From Duganella fentianensis (GTDB lineage: Bacteria; Pseudomonadota; Gammaproteobacteria; Burkholderiales; Burkholderiaceae_D): DNA of 49,765 nucleotides. Below are positions 1 through 8,181 of the stretch, piece by piece (position 1 is the stretch's first letter; the number at the start of each line of letters is the position of its first letter). The notes under the pieces are model-generated. The model worked only from the letters and a program-made list of their open reading frames with translations, searched no databases and was not told where the DNA came from. The position numbers and the translations under genes were made by a program. The stretch is taken from positions 1-49,765 of the forward strand of contig NZ_WWCL01000007.1 in the NCBI RefSeq assembly GCF_009857835.1, in the 5' to 3' direction.

Positions 1-2
1 CC

Positions 3-620
3 ATGGAGGCCAAGAGCTTGCCCATCATGCTGTTCGACGAGCGCGCGCTGACGCCGTCTTTCGGCTACGTGTTCGACCCGAAATGGCTCGATCCGTTTGA
101 ATCGATCGTGTCCATCCTGTGGAAGCTGGCCAGGATGAACCGGCTATCCGGTCAGGCGATCACCACGCAGTTGGCCAAGTCTGACATTGACCCATATGAG
201 GGCGTGGCGGCATGCCGCTCGGAGGTCGACCTGTGCCGCTTACATCTCACCCTGGGGCTACCGCTCAAACTGGTGTGGGACTCTGTGCTCCCCGATGCGT
301 TGCAGGCCACCGCCGGCAACCATTTCCGGTATTGCCGGAAATGCCTGTGCCGTGGCTATCACAGTGTGGTGCATCAGGTCGGCACCAACAAATGCTGCCC
401 GGTGCATGGCGACCCGCTGGAAATCGCCTGTCGCACTTGCGGCGCCAAGGTGCCCTACCGACTCAACGTAGCCCTGCTCGACGCGCCCTACCGATGCGGA
501 AACTGTGGCCACCTATATGGCGCATCGCCGCCCGTTTTGCCGCGGAACAAGCGTCCATTCAACAAGAAGGCGCGCATCGCCATCACGCGGCTGCGATGGA
601 GCTATTTTGCGTATTTCTGA
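3..620 (+). CDS. TniQ-like transposition targeting protein, probably 3'-truncated
   Basis: The 205-residue product carries the cysteine pattern of TniQ-family zinc-finger proteins: CRKC near residue 111, CPVHG near residue 132, ACRTCG near residue 142 and RCGNCG near residue 164. TniQ proteins select the target for Tn7-like and Tn5053-like transposases. The N-terminal part (FDPKWLDPFESIVSILWK) also fits the family. The protein stops soon after the last zinc pair, whereas many TniQ proteins run on for another 100-300 residues, so I infer 3' truncation near position 600. The ATG is at the window edge and the gene could begin further upstream. TnsA, TnsB and TnsC partners, if present, lie outside the window. 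The family is fairly sure; intactness is not. Confidence 0.6.
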   Translation: MEAKSLPIMLFDERALTPSFGYVFDPKWLDPFESIVSILWKLARMNRLSGQAITTQLAKSDIDPYEGVAACRSEVDLCRLHLTLGLPLKLVWDSVLPDALQATAGNHFRYCRKCLCRGYHSVVHQVGTNKCCPVHGDPLEIACRTCGAKVPYRLNVALLDAPYRCGNCGHLYGASPPVLPRNKRPFNKKARIAITRLRWSYFAYF

Positions 621-677
621 TCGTATCGATATGACGCTGACGATGCGAATCGGTGCCGATTTTCGGCGCCAAGGAAG

Positions 678-842
678 TGACACATTTCCTTTCCTTGCAT
701 TCCAGTTGACACAATTGCTTTCCAGATTCGGTAAGCCGTTGAAAATATTAAAGAATTTCAACTTTCCCGACTCTGAAAAGATGGATTGACACATTTACCG
801 TCGCAAAAGTGACACTTTCGCTTTCCACTACGGTAAGCCGTT
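678..842. repeat. Direct TGACAC-type repeats, possible transposase-binding sites
   Basis: Four direct TGACAC motifs occur at 678, 707, 787 and 810. The copies at 707-740 and 810-842 share a long pattern: TGACAC, five bases, CTTTCC, four or five bases, then CGGTAAGCCGTT. Spaced direct copies in a gene-free stretch just after a TniQ-like gene resemble the multiple transposase-binding sites at the ends of Tn7-like or IS21-like elements. The assignment to an element end is inference. No terminus or target-site duplication could be fixed. Confidence 0.5.
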
Positions 843-977
843 TCGTGAACGCTGGTCATCGATCGCGCAGTTCGCTTAGCATGGTTAATTGAACAATATA
901 AAGCTTGACCCGACGATACCTTCCTGTCAACAAATAAATGCGTAAAAACAGGTGCAGAGAACGTCCTGTAGCGCAAC

Positions 978-1061
978 TTCGCGAGGCGTGACCTCAACTA
1001 GCTCACCGGTGAGCTAGAACGGCTCAACCGTGACCTTGATCGGCTCACCTGTGACCTGCAT
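978..1061. repeat. 21-bp tandem repeats with a 20-bp perfect palindrome
   Basis: Three to four degenerate 21-bp units lie in tandem: 999-1019, 1020-1040 and 1041-1061, with a weaker unit just before. The first unit contains the perfect palindrome CTAGCTCACCGGTGAGCTAG at 998-1017. Read forward from 1002 the repeats encode a heptad pattern (LTGELERLNRDLDRLTCDL) that ends in TAA at 1083, but a TAG at 999 interrupts the frame. The stretch may therefore be the decayed 3' end of a coiled-coil gene. A regulatory role for the palindrome is not excluded. Confidence 0.45.
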
Positions 1062-1081
1062 TCGGTTCATCAGCTGCGCCG

Positions 1082-1810
1082 CTAATGGCGCCGCCGTGCG
1101 TCAACGATCCTCAGTAGGTGCGACGCCAGGAGTACCATCTCCTGTGCCTCTGCCGGGTCGACGATCGCGACGGTACGATGCGAGTGCGGGTTCTTGTACG
1201 ATCCGATGGCGCCGGCGAATAAGCTGGCCAGCGCCTCCTTCTCGGCGGCGGGCGCGTTGGGGTTCTGATCGGTCAATGGGCCGTTGGCGGGGCTAAACGC
1301 ATTGAACATGAGGCGGGTACCTATGTCTTCTGGCCGGAAGCCCCCAGCCTCCCTGACTGCTTCTTCAACAGCCCGGAATGCCAGAAAGACGGCAGTGGCA
1401 TAGTCGCCGCGGGCGAGATTCAGCCACACCTGGTCAGCGATCAGGGGATGCAGCAGTGTCTTGGGGAAAGCGGCAGCCTGCCGGTACTGGTCAAATGCCT
1501 GCCGCTGCAGGGCTTCGCGTCCGCGGCGCGTGATCATCAAATGGCCGTTGTTCCCGTTGATGCCCGGCGCCGGCATGACGAGGATGTTCACCGTCAGCCA
1601 CGCCAACGCCTCCCCAAGTGCAACTGCGGCTTGCGCAGCCCGCTCTTGGGGATACCGTGGCCCGTTCGGCTGCGCTTCGAATGAGGCTGGGTGGAACAGA
1701 CCATTCTGATCATTGAGGCTTCCCAGGCGCAGCACCGTGTAGGCCAACTCCTCCGGCGCCAAGGCCAGCAAAACCTGGATATCGGGGATTTCCTCCGCTA
1801 ACGAGCGCAT
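1082..1810 (-). CDS. TIGR02391 (Ymh-like) family protein
   Basis: The C-terminal part matches the pattern of the TIGR02391/Ymh family: a helix with AFLAFRAVEEAVREAG, then LFAGAIGSYKNPHSHR, then an LASHLLRIVD end. Members are found in accessory regions and are often compared with HEPN-like folds; their function is not established. I chose the ATG at 1810 (242 residues) because GGAGG sits five bases upstream. An in-frame ATG at 1837 lacks such a site. The N-terminal half is not recognisable. The gene lies alone on the minus strand, downstream of and pointing the same way as czcCBA, with about 160 bases between them. That gap contains two copies of AATAATCGTT. A defence role is possible but unproven. 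Confidence 0.7.
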   Translation of the reverse strand: MRSLAEEIPDIQVLLALAPEELAYTVLRLGSLNDQNGLFHPASFEAQPNGPRYPQERAAQAAVALGEALAWLTVNILVMPAPGINGNNGHLMITRRGREALQRQAFDQYRQAAAFPKTLLHPLIADQVWLNLARGDYATAVFLAFRAVEEAVREAGGFRPEDIGTRLMFNAFSPANGPLTDQNPNAPAAEKEALASLFAGAIGSYKNPHSHRTVAIVDPAEAQEMVLLASHLLRIVDARRRH

Positions 1811-1968
1811 CAACACCTCCGTGTGGCTGATTTTCATGGACAGACGACAACCGCCTGTACCCGCACATAAATCCGGCCGATCCTACCCAAGAACGATTAT
1901 TGCGACTCAAAAATCATTAGAAATCGGCCATTTTGCACAAAAACGATTATTTAATTGCAGATTTGAAA

Positions 1969-4900
1969 TCAGTGTACAGCGTCGCCTTGCCGCACTGGCT
2001 TGCCGAACCTGGCGTAGAGCGCGGGCAGCACCAAGAGCGTAAGCAGTGTGGTCGAGAGGAGACCGCCGATCACAACCGTCGCCAGCGGGCGCTGCACCTC
2101 GGCGCCGGCGCCGTTGGCCAAGGCCATCGGCACGAAACCGAGCGACGCCACCAGCGCCGTCATCAGCACCGGCCGCAGGCGGCGCAACGCCCCAAGGCGC
2201 ACCGCATCCTTCCAAGGCTGCGTCTTGGCCAATTCGTCGATCGCGCCAACCATCACGAGCCCGTTCAGGACGGCCACGCCAGAGAGCGCGATGAAACCGA
2301 CTGCGGCAGAAATGGAGAACGGCAAGCCACGCAGCCAGAGTGCCAGCACGCCGCCGATCAAGGCCAGCGGCACGCCGGTGAAGACCACCGCCGCCGCGCG
2401 CCAGGAGCCCACTGCCGAATACAGGACGCCAACGATCAGCAAGAAACAGGCTGGCACCACCACGGCCAACCGCAGGCGGGCGCGCTCCAGATTTTCGAAC
2501 TGGCCGCCCCATGTCAGCCAGACGCCCGGAGGACGAGGTACCTTGGCATCGATCGCTGCCTGTGCATCCTTGACCACGCTGGCGATATCACGGCCGCGCA
2601 CGTTCGCCTGCACGACCACGCGCCGCTTGCCGTTCTCGCGGCTGATCTGGCCTGCTCCTTTGGCCAATTCCAGCCGAGCAACCGCACCAAGCGGGACAAA
2701 CTTGCCGGCAGGTGTCAGCACGGGCAGCTGGCGTAGCGCCTCGATATCGTTGCGCGCGCTGTCAGTAAGGCGCACCACCACATCGAACCGGCGGTCTCCC
2801 TCATAGATCTGGCCAGCCTCGCGACCCGCCACAGCCACAGCCAGCGTATCGAATACGTCCTTTGCCGTGAGCCCGACACGGGCCATCGCATCGCGATCGA
2901 GCTGGGCGTCAAGCCGTGGCATGCCTTGTACTTGCTCCACGCGTACGCCCGTCGCGCCCTCAATTGCGCGCAGCTGGTCGGCGACTTTGTCGGCCACTTT
3001 GAGCATGGACGCAAAATCGTCGCCGTAGACCTTGATGGCAATATCGCCGCGCACGCCGGCAAGCAATTCGTTGAAGCGCATCTGGATTGGCTGGGTCAAC
3101 TCGTAATTCTGCCCAGGAATATCCGCCAGAGCGCGTTCGATCTTCTCTATCAGTTCGCTCTTGCTCAGCGATGGGTCTGGCCACTGGGAGCGATCCTTGA
3201 TGGTCACAAAGGTGTCGGCCTGATTCGGCGGCATCGGGTCGGACGCCAGTTCGGCCGTACCGGTGCGCGAAAATGCCAGTTCTACTTCCGGCACCTTGCT
3301 CACCGCCTTTTCTACTTCAAACTGCATTGCCTGGCTTTGATCCAGAGATGTGCCCGGAATACGAACTATCTCCAGCAGGACGTCATGCTCATCTAGTGTC
3401 GGCAGAAATTCCTGCCCCAGCGTGTGAAACAAAGCGATCGCGCCGACAAAAGCGGCCGTGGCCAGACCAGCGGTCAACATGGGGCGCGGCATAACTCGGT
3501 CCAGCCAGGGGACATACAGTTTGCCGATTGCTGATACCAGCTTGTTGTCGGCGTGGTTGATCGGGCGGGAGAGCCACAGCGCGATCGCGGCGGGCACGAC
3601 GGTGAGAGACAGCAGGAACGCGAACAGCAATGCCAGGATCACCGTGATCGCCATCGGTGTGAACATGCGGCCCTCAACGCCCTGGAAGGTCAACAGCGGC
3701 ACATACACCAGAATGATGATGGCCTGTCCGTAGACGCTCGGTCGGATCATTTCGCGCGCCGCAGCGCCGACCACCTCCAGGCGCTGCGCACGGGTCAGTA
3801 TTGCGCCGTTGGCATGCTGCTGCTCGGCCAGGCGGCGCAGCACGTTTTCCACGATGATGACCGCGCCATCGACGATCAGGCCGAAGTCGAGCGCGCCAAG
3901 GCTCATCAGGTTTGCGGACAAGCCCATCTGCAGCATGCCGGCCGACGTGAGCAGCATCGTCACGGGGATGACGGCGGCGGCAATTAGCGCCGCGCGCAGG
4001 TTGCCCAGCAGCGCGAACAGCACGGCGATGACCAGCAAGGCGCCCTCGGTGAGGTTCTTAGCGACGGTGTTGATCGTTGAATCGACCAGGCGTGTCCGAT
4101 TGAGCACCGGCTTGATGACGATACCAGGCGGCAGCGAGCGGGCAATTTCCTTCAAGCGGGCGTCGACGGCCGCTGCGACCGTGCGGCTGTTTTCTCCAAT
4201 GCGCATCACGGCGGTACCGAGGACAACCTCGACACCGCCTTCCGAAGCCGAACCGAAGCGGATCTCCTGACCGACACCAACTTGCGCTACCTGGGATAAC
4301 AGCACGGGCATGCCGCCGCGCGTGGCGATGACGCTCTTGGCCAACTCTGCGCTGTTGGTCAGGCGAGCGTCGGCCTGGATGGTAAGTGCTTCACCGTTTT
4401 GCACCAGCACACCGGCGCCGACGCTGGTGTTGTTACGCTCCAGTGCTTCGGCCAGTTCGGACAATCCGATGCCAAGTGCCGCCAGGCGCTGCGGATCTGG
4501 CGTCACCACGTACTGCTTGACGTAGCCGCCGATCACGTCCACGCCGGCCAGTCCGGGCGTATTTTTGAGTTGCGGCGCTACGATCCAGTCCTGCACCGTG
4601 CGCAGGTAGGTCGCCTTGTCTTTTTCGGTGCGCAGCAGTTCACCTGCAGGCGTGGTGTAGCTGCCATCCGGCGCCATGCCGGCACCGCTGGCACCGGTAT
4701 GCGTATTGGAGAACTCCACGGTCCACATGTAGACGTCGCCGAGGCCAGTGGCGATCGGCCCCATTGTGGCTGTCGCCCCCGGCGGGAGTGCACGTTCCAC
4801 CGAACGCAGGCGCTCGGCGATCTGCTGGCGCGCGAAATACACGTCCGTGCCGTCCTTGAACACGGTCGTAACCTGGGCAAAGCCGTGGCGCGTCAGCGAG

Positions 4901-5148
4901 CGCGTCGATTCCAGTCCCGGTATGCCGGCAAAAGCCGTCTCTATCGGGTAAGTTACCTGTCGTTCCACGTCGGCCGGGGCCAGCGCCGGCACCACCACGT
5001 TGATCTGGACCTGCGTGTTGGTTATGTCAGGTACTGCATCAATCGGCAGGCGCACCAACGCGAAAGCGCCAACCACGGCAGCAAAGAGCGCGGCAAACAA
5101 AATCTGCCAAGGGTGGCGTACCGACACGTTGACGATCCGCGCGATCAT
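1969..5148 (-). CDS. czcA: CzcA-type heavy-metal RND efflux pump
   Basis: This is the inner-membrane proton antiporter subunit of a tripartite efflux complex that exports divalent cations from periplasm or cytoplasm through CzcB and CzcC. The 1059-residue length is usual for the heavy-metal RND family. The transmembrane helix 4 motif DFGLIVDGAVIIVEN, near residue 400, has the DFG/DGA/VEN form of the subclass exporting Co, Zn and Cd rather than the Cu/Ag form. The N-terminus has the expected IDAVPDITNTQVQI, and helices fill both halves. The start at 5148 has GGAGG seven bases upstream, better than an ATG 21 bases earlier. It is the last gene of czcCBA, with a short gap after czcB. No disruption is visible. 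Confidence 0.93.
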   Translation of the reverse strand: MIARIVNVSVRHPWQILFAALFAAVVGAFALVRLPIDAVPDITNTQVQINVVVPALAPADVERQVTYPIETAFAGIPGLESTRSLTRHGFAQVTTVFKDGTDVYFARQQIAERLRSVERALPPGATATMGPIATGLGDVYMWTVEFSNTHTGASGAGMAPDGSYTTPAGELLRTEKDKATYLRTVQDWIVAPQLKNTPGLAGVDVIGGYVKQYVVTPDPQRLAALGIGLSELAEALERNNTSVGAGVLVQNGEALTIQADARLTNSAELAKSVIATRGGMPVLLSQVAQVGVGQEIRFGSASEGGVEVVLGTAVMRIGENSRTVAAAVDARLKEIARSLPPGIVIKPVLNRTRLVDSTINTVAKNLTEGALLVIAVLFALLGNLRAALIAAAVIPVTMLLTSAGMLQMGLSANLMSLGALDFGLIVDGAVIIVENVLRRLAEQQHANGAILTRAQRLEVVGAAAREMIRPSVYGQAIIILVYVPLLTFQGVEGRMFTPMAITVILALLFAFLLSLTVVPAAIALWLSRPINHADNKLVSAIGKLYVPWLDRVMPRPMLTAGLATAAFVGAIALFHTLGQEFLPTLDEHDVLLEIVRIPGTSLDQSQAMQFEVEKAVSKVPEVELAFSRTGTAELASDPMPPNQADTFVTIKDRSQWPDPSLSKSELIEKIERALADIPGQNYELTQPIQMRFNELLAGVRGDIAIKVYGDDFASMLKVADKVADQLRAIEGATGVRVEQVQGMPRLDAQLDRDAMARVGLTAKDVFDTLAVAVAGREAGQIYEGDRRFDVVVRLTDSARNDIEALRQLPVLTPAGKFVPLGAVARLELAKGAGQISRENGKRRVVVQANVRGRDIASVVKDAQAAIDAKVPRPPGVWLTWGGQFENLERARLRLAVVVPACFLLIVGVLYSAVGSWRAAAVVFTGVPLALIGGVLALWLRGLPFSISAAVGFIALSGVAVLNGLVMVGAIDELAKTQPWKDAVRLGALRRLRPVLMTALVASLGFVPMALANGAGAEVQRPLATVVIGGLLSTTLLTLLVLPALYARFGKPVRQGDAVH

Positions 5149-5184
5149 GCCCACACCTCCGGCGAGCACGCGAAATGCGGCTGT

Positions 5185-6414
5185 TTAGTCATTGTCGCCT
5201 CCCGCTTCACCCTTGCCGTGCTCGGCCTTGAGAACGAAGGTGTTGCTGGTGGCGATGCGCTCAGAGCCGTCCAGCCCTGACAGCACGGTGACAAACCCGG
5301 CCGCAGGCTTGCCGAGCACGATGTGCTTGATTGCAAAGCCGTCTTTCTGGCGCACGAACACGCTGGGTTTGTCCTCGACGGTCTGAACCGCGGCGCGCGG
5401 CACAGCGATCTGCTCTCCGGAAGATTCGGGCTTGAGCACCACCGAGGCGGACACCGTCTCGCCGATGCGCCATAGCGCATTCTTATTCGGCAGCGCCGCA
5501 ATGGCCCGGATCTGGCGCGTGGCCGGGTCCAGAACACGTGACAGGAAAGCCACATGCCCGGTTCCCGACCGGCCATCGGCCGATACTTCGATTGGCGTAC
5601 CGGGCGCCACGCGCGAGGCATCGCTTGGCGCGAGCGACAGTTCGACGGAAAGGAGGTCTGGGTTGGCCAGCTCGAACAGTTTGGCATTGGCCTCGACTAT
5701 GTCACCGAGCGCCACCTGGCGGGCCGTGACGACGCCGGCGATGGGCGCGCGCAGTGTCAGCTGGGCGCTATGTTCGGCGCCGCCGCTGGTGGCAAGCTGC
5801 TGCTGCGCCAGGCGCAGCCGGGTACGGGCGTCGTCGAGCGCCGATTGTGCCAGCTCATATTCCTGGCGCGAGGACACCTTTTCTGCGTACAGGCGGTCTT
5901 CACGTTTAAACCCGGCGTCGGCCAGTTCCAGCTGCCGGCGCGCCAACGTCACATCGGCGCTGAACTGGGCCACCTCACGGCTTTCGATAACGGCCAGAAT
6001 ATCGCCTCGTGCCACGTTTTCCCCCAGATTCTTGCGCACTGAAATTACCCGGCCGCTGACCGAACTGCTGACAACAGCGGCATGCTGCGGGTCGGCGATG
6101 ATGACGGCGGGCGCTTCGACAGCGCCGGCGAATCCCGTGCGCACTGCCGCCACCTCGATGTGGGCGGCCAGGATCTGCTTGTCTGACAGTTTTACAAAAT
6201 CGGCGCCCTTGCCATCCTTTTCTTCGCCGCCTTTGCGCTCAGTGGGCTTGTCGTCGTCATCCTTGTCTTTGTCGGCGTGTTTTTGCGCTGCTGCTGGCGC
6301 GGCCGACGCAGCGGCGGAAGCTTGGGGCGTGCCTTCTTCGAGCTTGGGAGAGCGCGAGCACGCTGCCAGGATCAGCAACATGCCGCAAACGCTCAAACGA
6401 TATGGCATTTGCAT
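5185..6414 (-). CDS. czcB: CzcB-type periplasmic adaptor lipoprotein
   Basis: This is the membrane-fusion protein that bridges CzcA and CzcC across the periplasm. The 409-residue product begins with a lipoprotein signal (LLILAAC, lipidated Cys near residue 19). A strongly charged linker rich in Asp, Lys and Glu with a His follows at about residues 40-65, a possible metal-sensing tail. Then come the usual lipoyl halves, a coiled-coil hairpin near VTLARRQLELADAGFKRE, and beta-barrel domains. It starts four bases after the czcC stop, and AAGGA lies eight bases upstream of the ATG. An ATG two codons later is an alternative start. Metal specificity follows from CzcA and the operator, so Zn/Cd/Co is inferred. 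Confidence 0.9.
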   Translation of the reverse strand: MQMPYRLSVCGMLLILAACSRSPKLEEGTPQASAAASAAPAAAQKHADKDKDDDDKPTERKGGEEKDGKGADFVKLSDKQILAAHIEVAAVRTGFAGAVEAPAVIIADPQHAAVVSSSVSGRVISVRKNLGENVARGDILAVIESREVAQFSADVTLARRQLELADAGFKREDRLYAEKVSSRQEYELAQSALDDARTRLRLAQQQLATSGGAEHSAQLTLRAPIAGVVTARQVALGDIVEANAKLFELANPDLLSVELSLAPSDASRVAPGTPIEVSADGRSGTGHVAFLSRVLDPATRQIRAIAALPNKNALWRIGETVSASVVLKPESSGEQIAVPRAAVQTVEDKPSVFVRQKDGFAIKHIVLGKPAAGFVTVLSGLDGSERIATSNTFVLKAEHGKGEAGGDND

Positions 6415-6417
6415 GAT

Positions 6418-7659
6418 TTAATCCTTGTAGATGGGTTGTATGCTGCCTTGCAGCCGGGCCAGACGGACTTGGGCAAGGTGGTAGTCGGTCAGCGCTTCAA
6501 GCGCCGCTTCACGCGTTTCGGCAAGGGAGCGCTCCGCCTCGATCATCTCAAGCTGAGGAAATTTGCCTTCGGCGTAACCCAACCGGGCGATCCTGGCCGC
6601 CTCCTGCGCTGCAGTGAGGGCCGGGCCGGCCGCCGTCTGCGCCACCGCACGGGCATCGACAACGTCGGCGACGGCGTGCGCCAGTGCCTGCTGGGCCTCG
6701 ATGGCCGCCGCGTCGCCCTCCGCGTTCGCCTGGTCCGCCTGCGCCTTAGCGCGCACCAGTGCGCCGCTACCGCTGTTAAACAGCGGTAGCGGTATCGACA
6801 GGCTAAGAACCGCCGCTTTGTCGGGAGAATCGCCATAGCGGCGCGTGCCGGCCGTGATCGTCACATCGGGCATCCGGTCTCTCCGGGCCGCATCGACGCG
6901 CGCGTTGGCAATCGCCAACTGGGCCTGCGCCGCGGCCACGGACAGCGGCGGTTGCCCGGCCGACGCAGATTCAACCGGTGCGACCGTATCGAACCAGGAC
7001 GCCGAGATAGCGAGCGCTGCGTCGCCGGTCAGTTGAGTGAGGTCGGCATGGGCGAGCGCCAGTGCGCGCACTGCTTTACCGAACCGTGTATCGGCGCCAA
7101 GCTTGAGCACCTGCGCGCGCTGCTCCTCGATCGGGGACGCTTTGCCGGTGCGGACACGTTCCTGGGCCGCGTGGGCGGCACGCTCGGCCCACTCCAGGGC
7201 GCTACGGGCAATGTCCTGCCGTCGCTGGGCGGCAGCCAGCCGCACAAACGCTTCGGTCACGCGCTGCGTCAGGTCGGCCCGCGCAGCGGTCAGTCCGATG
7301 CCGGCCGCCGCGCGCTCCGCCTGTGCGACATTGATGCGCGCCTGGCGCTTGCCGCCCAGTTCCAGTGGCACGGCCAAGGACACAGTGCGATCGGCGCCGC
7401 CAAAGCCGCTGTAGCGGCCTGTGCCGAGCACATTTTCCGCTTCAATGGACAACGTGGGATTCGGGCGCAAGCCCGCCACCTCCACGCCGGCGTCGGCGGC
7501 CCTTGCTGCGGCATCGGCGCCACGCAATGTCGGAGCGCGCTCTTGTGCGTGCGCCACTGCCTCACGCAGCGTCAGCGGCAGATCCTGCGCCAGGGTGGTT
7601 AGAGGCAGGCTCACGGTAAAAATTCCATGAATCAGGGTACGAGATAGTCGAAGGGGCAT
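6418..7659 (-). CDS. czcC: CzcC-type outer-membrane efflux channel
   Basis: This is the outer-membrane channel of the Czc complex. The 413 residues begin with a signal peptide (about residues 1-24, ending LTTLAQ) and contain the two-fold long-helix repeat of the TolC/OEP family, seen as Ala-, Gln- and Arg-rich helices such as GKASPIEEQRAQVLK and GYAEGKFPQLEMIEAERSL. It is the first gene of the operon and starts about 24 bases after the predicted transcription start of the MerR-type promoter at 7690-7720. The start ATG has no clear ribosome-binding site. It is divergent from the MerR gene. Confidence 0.9.
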   Translation of the reverse strand: MPLRLSRTLIHGIFTVSLPLTTLAQDLPLTLREAVAHAQERAPTLRGADAAARAADAGVEVAGLRPNPTLSIEAENVLGTGRYSGFGGADRTVSLAVPLELGGKRQARINVAQAERAAAGIGLTAARADLTQRVTEAFVRLAAAQRRQDIARSALEWAERAAHAAQERVRTGKASPIEEQRAQVLKLGADTRFGKAVRALALAHADLTQLTGDAALAISASWFDTVAPVESASAGQPPLSVAAAQAQLAIANARVDAARRDRMPDVTITAGTRRYGDSPDKAAVLSLSIPLPLFNSGSGALVRAKAQADQANAEGDAAAIEAQQALAHAVADVVDARAVAQTAAGPALTAAQEAARIARLGYAEGKFPQLEMIEAERSLAETREAALEALTDYHLAQVRLARLQGSIQPIYKD

Positions 7660-7668
7660 AGTGAGTGC

Positions 7669-7697
7669 TTGACGGGTGATTTTGTAAGGTTTATAAA
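7669..7697 (+). promoter_or_regulatory. Predicted promoter of the MerR-family gene
   Basis: TTGACG at 7669-7674 and TATAAA at 7692-7697 have an ordinary 17-bp spacer on the plus strand. The -10 boxes of this promoter and of the czc promoter overlap head to head. Bound regulator would therefore probably repress its own gene while it controls czcCBA. Confidence 0.6.
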
Positions 7698-7720
7698 CCT
7701 TATAGTCACTTCAAGGTCAA
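7690..7720 (-). promoter_or_regulatory. MerR-type promoter/operator of czcCBA
   Basis: On the minus strand a TTGACC -35 box (7715-7720) and a TATAAA -10 box (7690-7695) are separated by 19 bp, the over-long spacing typical of MerR-activated promoters. The spacer holds a dyad, ACCTT at 7697-7701 and AAGGT at 7713-7717. The same 21-bp pattern recurs in front of the CDF gene. Confidence 0.8.
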
Positions 7721-7725
7721 GTAAC

Positions 7726-8130
7726 ATGACGACATCTTTTTCGATCGGCCAACTGGCCAGCGCCGCGCAAACACCGGCGGCGACGATCCGCTACTATGAA
7801 AAAATCGGTTTGCTGTCCAAGCCATCGCGCACCGACAGCAACTACCGGCTGTACGACACCGAGGATCTTAACCGGCTGGCCTTTGTGCGCCGGGCGCGCG
7901 AAATCGGCTTCACGATCGATCAAGTCCGTAGCCTGCTGGCGTTTTCGGATCAGCGCGACGCTGATTGCTGCACGGTGACGGCGATGACGTCCGAACACTT
8001 ACGCGCCGTCGAGCAGAAAATTTCCGATTTATTGGCGCTGAAAGACCAACTCACCGGCTTGCTGGCTTCGTGCCAGGGGGGACCGGTAGCCAATTGCCGT
8101 ATCATCGACGCATTGCAGCCTAGAGCATAG
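7726..8130 (+). CDS. MerR-family heavy-metal-responsive regulator (CadR/ZntR/PbrR-like)
   Basis: The 134-residue product has the MerR winged-helix start (FSIGQLASAAQTPAATIRYYE), a dimerisation helix, and metal-sensing cysteines at C81, C82, C116 and C124. The eight-residue spacing of the last pair is as in Zn/Cd/Pb/Hg sensors. The ATG at 7726 gives the normal family N-terminus; an upstream in-frame start would add 19 unrelated residues. It sits between czcCBA (divergent) and a CDF transporter (same strand), and both have the same operator pattern. It most likely activates both in response to a divalent metal. Which metal (Cd, Zn, Pb or Co) cannot be settled from sequence. Confidence 0.88.
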   Translation: MTTSFSIGQLASAAQTPAATIRYYEKIGLLSKPSRTDSNYRLYDTEDLNRLAFVRRAREIGFTIDQVRSLLAFSDQRDADCCTVTAMTSEHLRAVEQKISDLLALKDQLTGLLASCQGGPVANCRIIDALQPRA

Positions 8131-8144
8131 TTCTGCGGATTCGC

Positions 8145-8175
8145 TTGACGTTGAAGCTACTTCAAGGTCTAGCCT
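8145..8175 (+). promoter_or_regulatory. MerR-type promoter/operator of the CDF transporter gene
   Basis: A TTGACG -35 box (8145-8150) and a TAGCCT -10 box (8170-8175) are 19 bp apart. The dyad ACGTTGAAG / CTTCAAGGT inside matches the czc operator in most positions. The predicted transcription start falls at about 8182, which is the A of the start codon, so the mRNA may be leaderless. Confidence 0.75.
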
Positions 8176-8181
8176 TGGGGT

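Noticed and set aside
1933..5280. Long plus-strand open frames opposite czcA and czcB
   Set aside because: They lie antisense to a complete, well-recognised RND operon, have Arg/His/Pro-rich shadow composition and show no family motifs.
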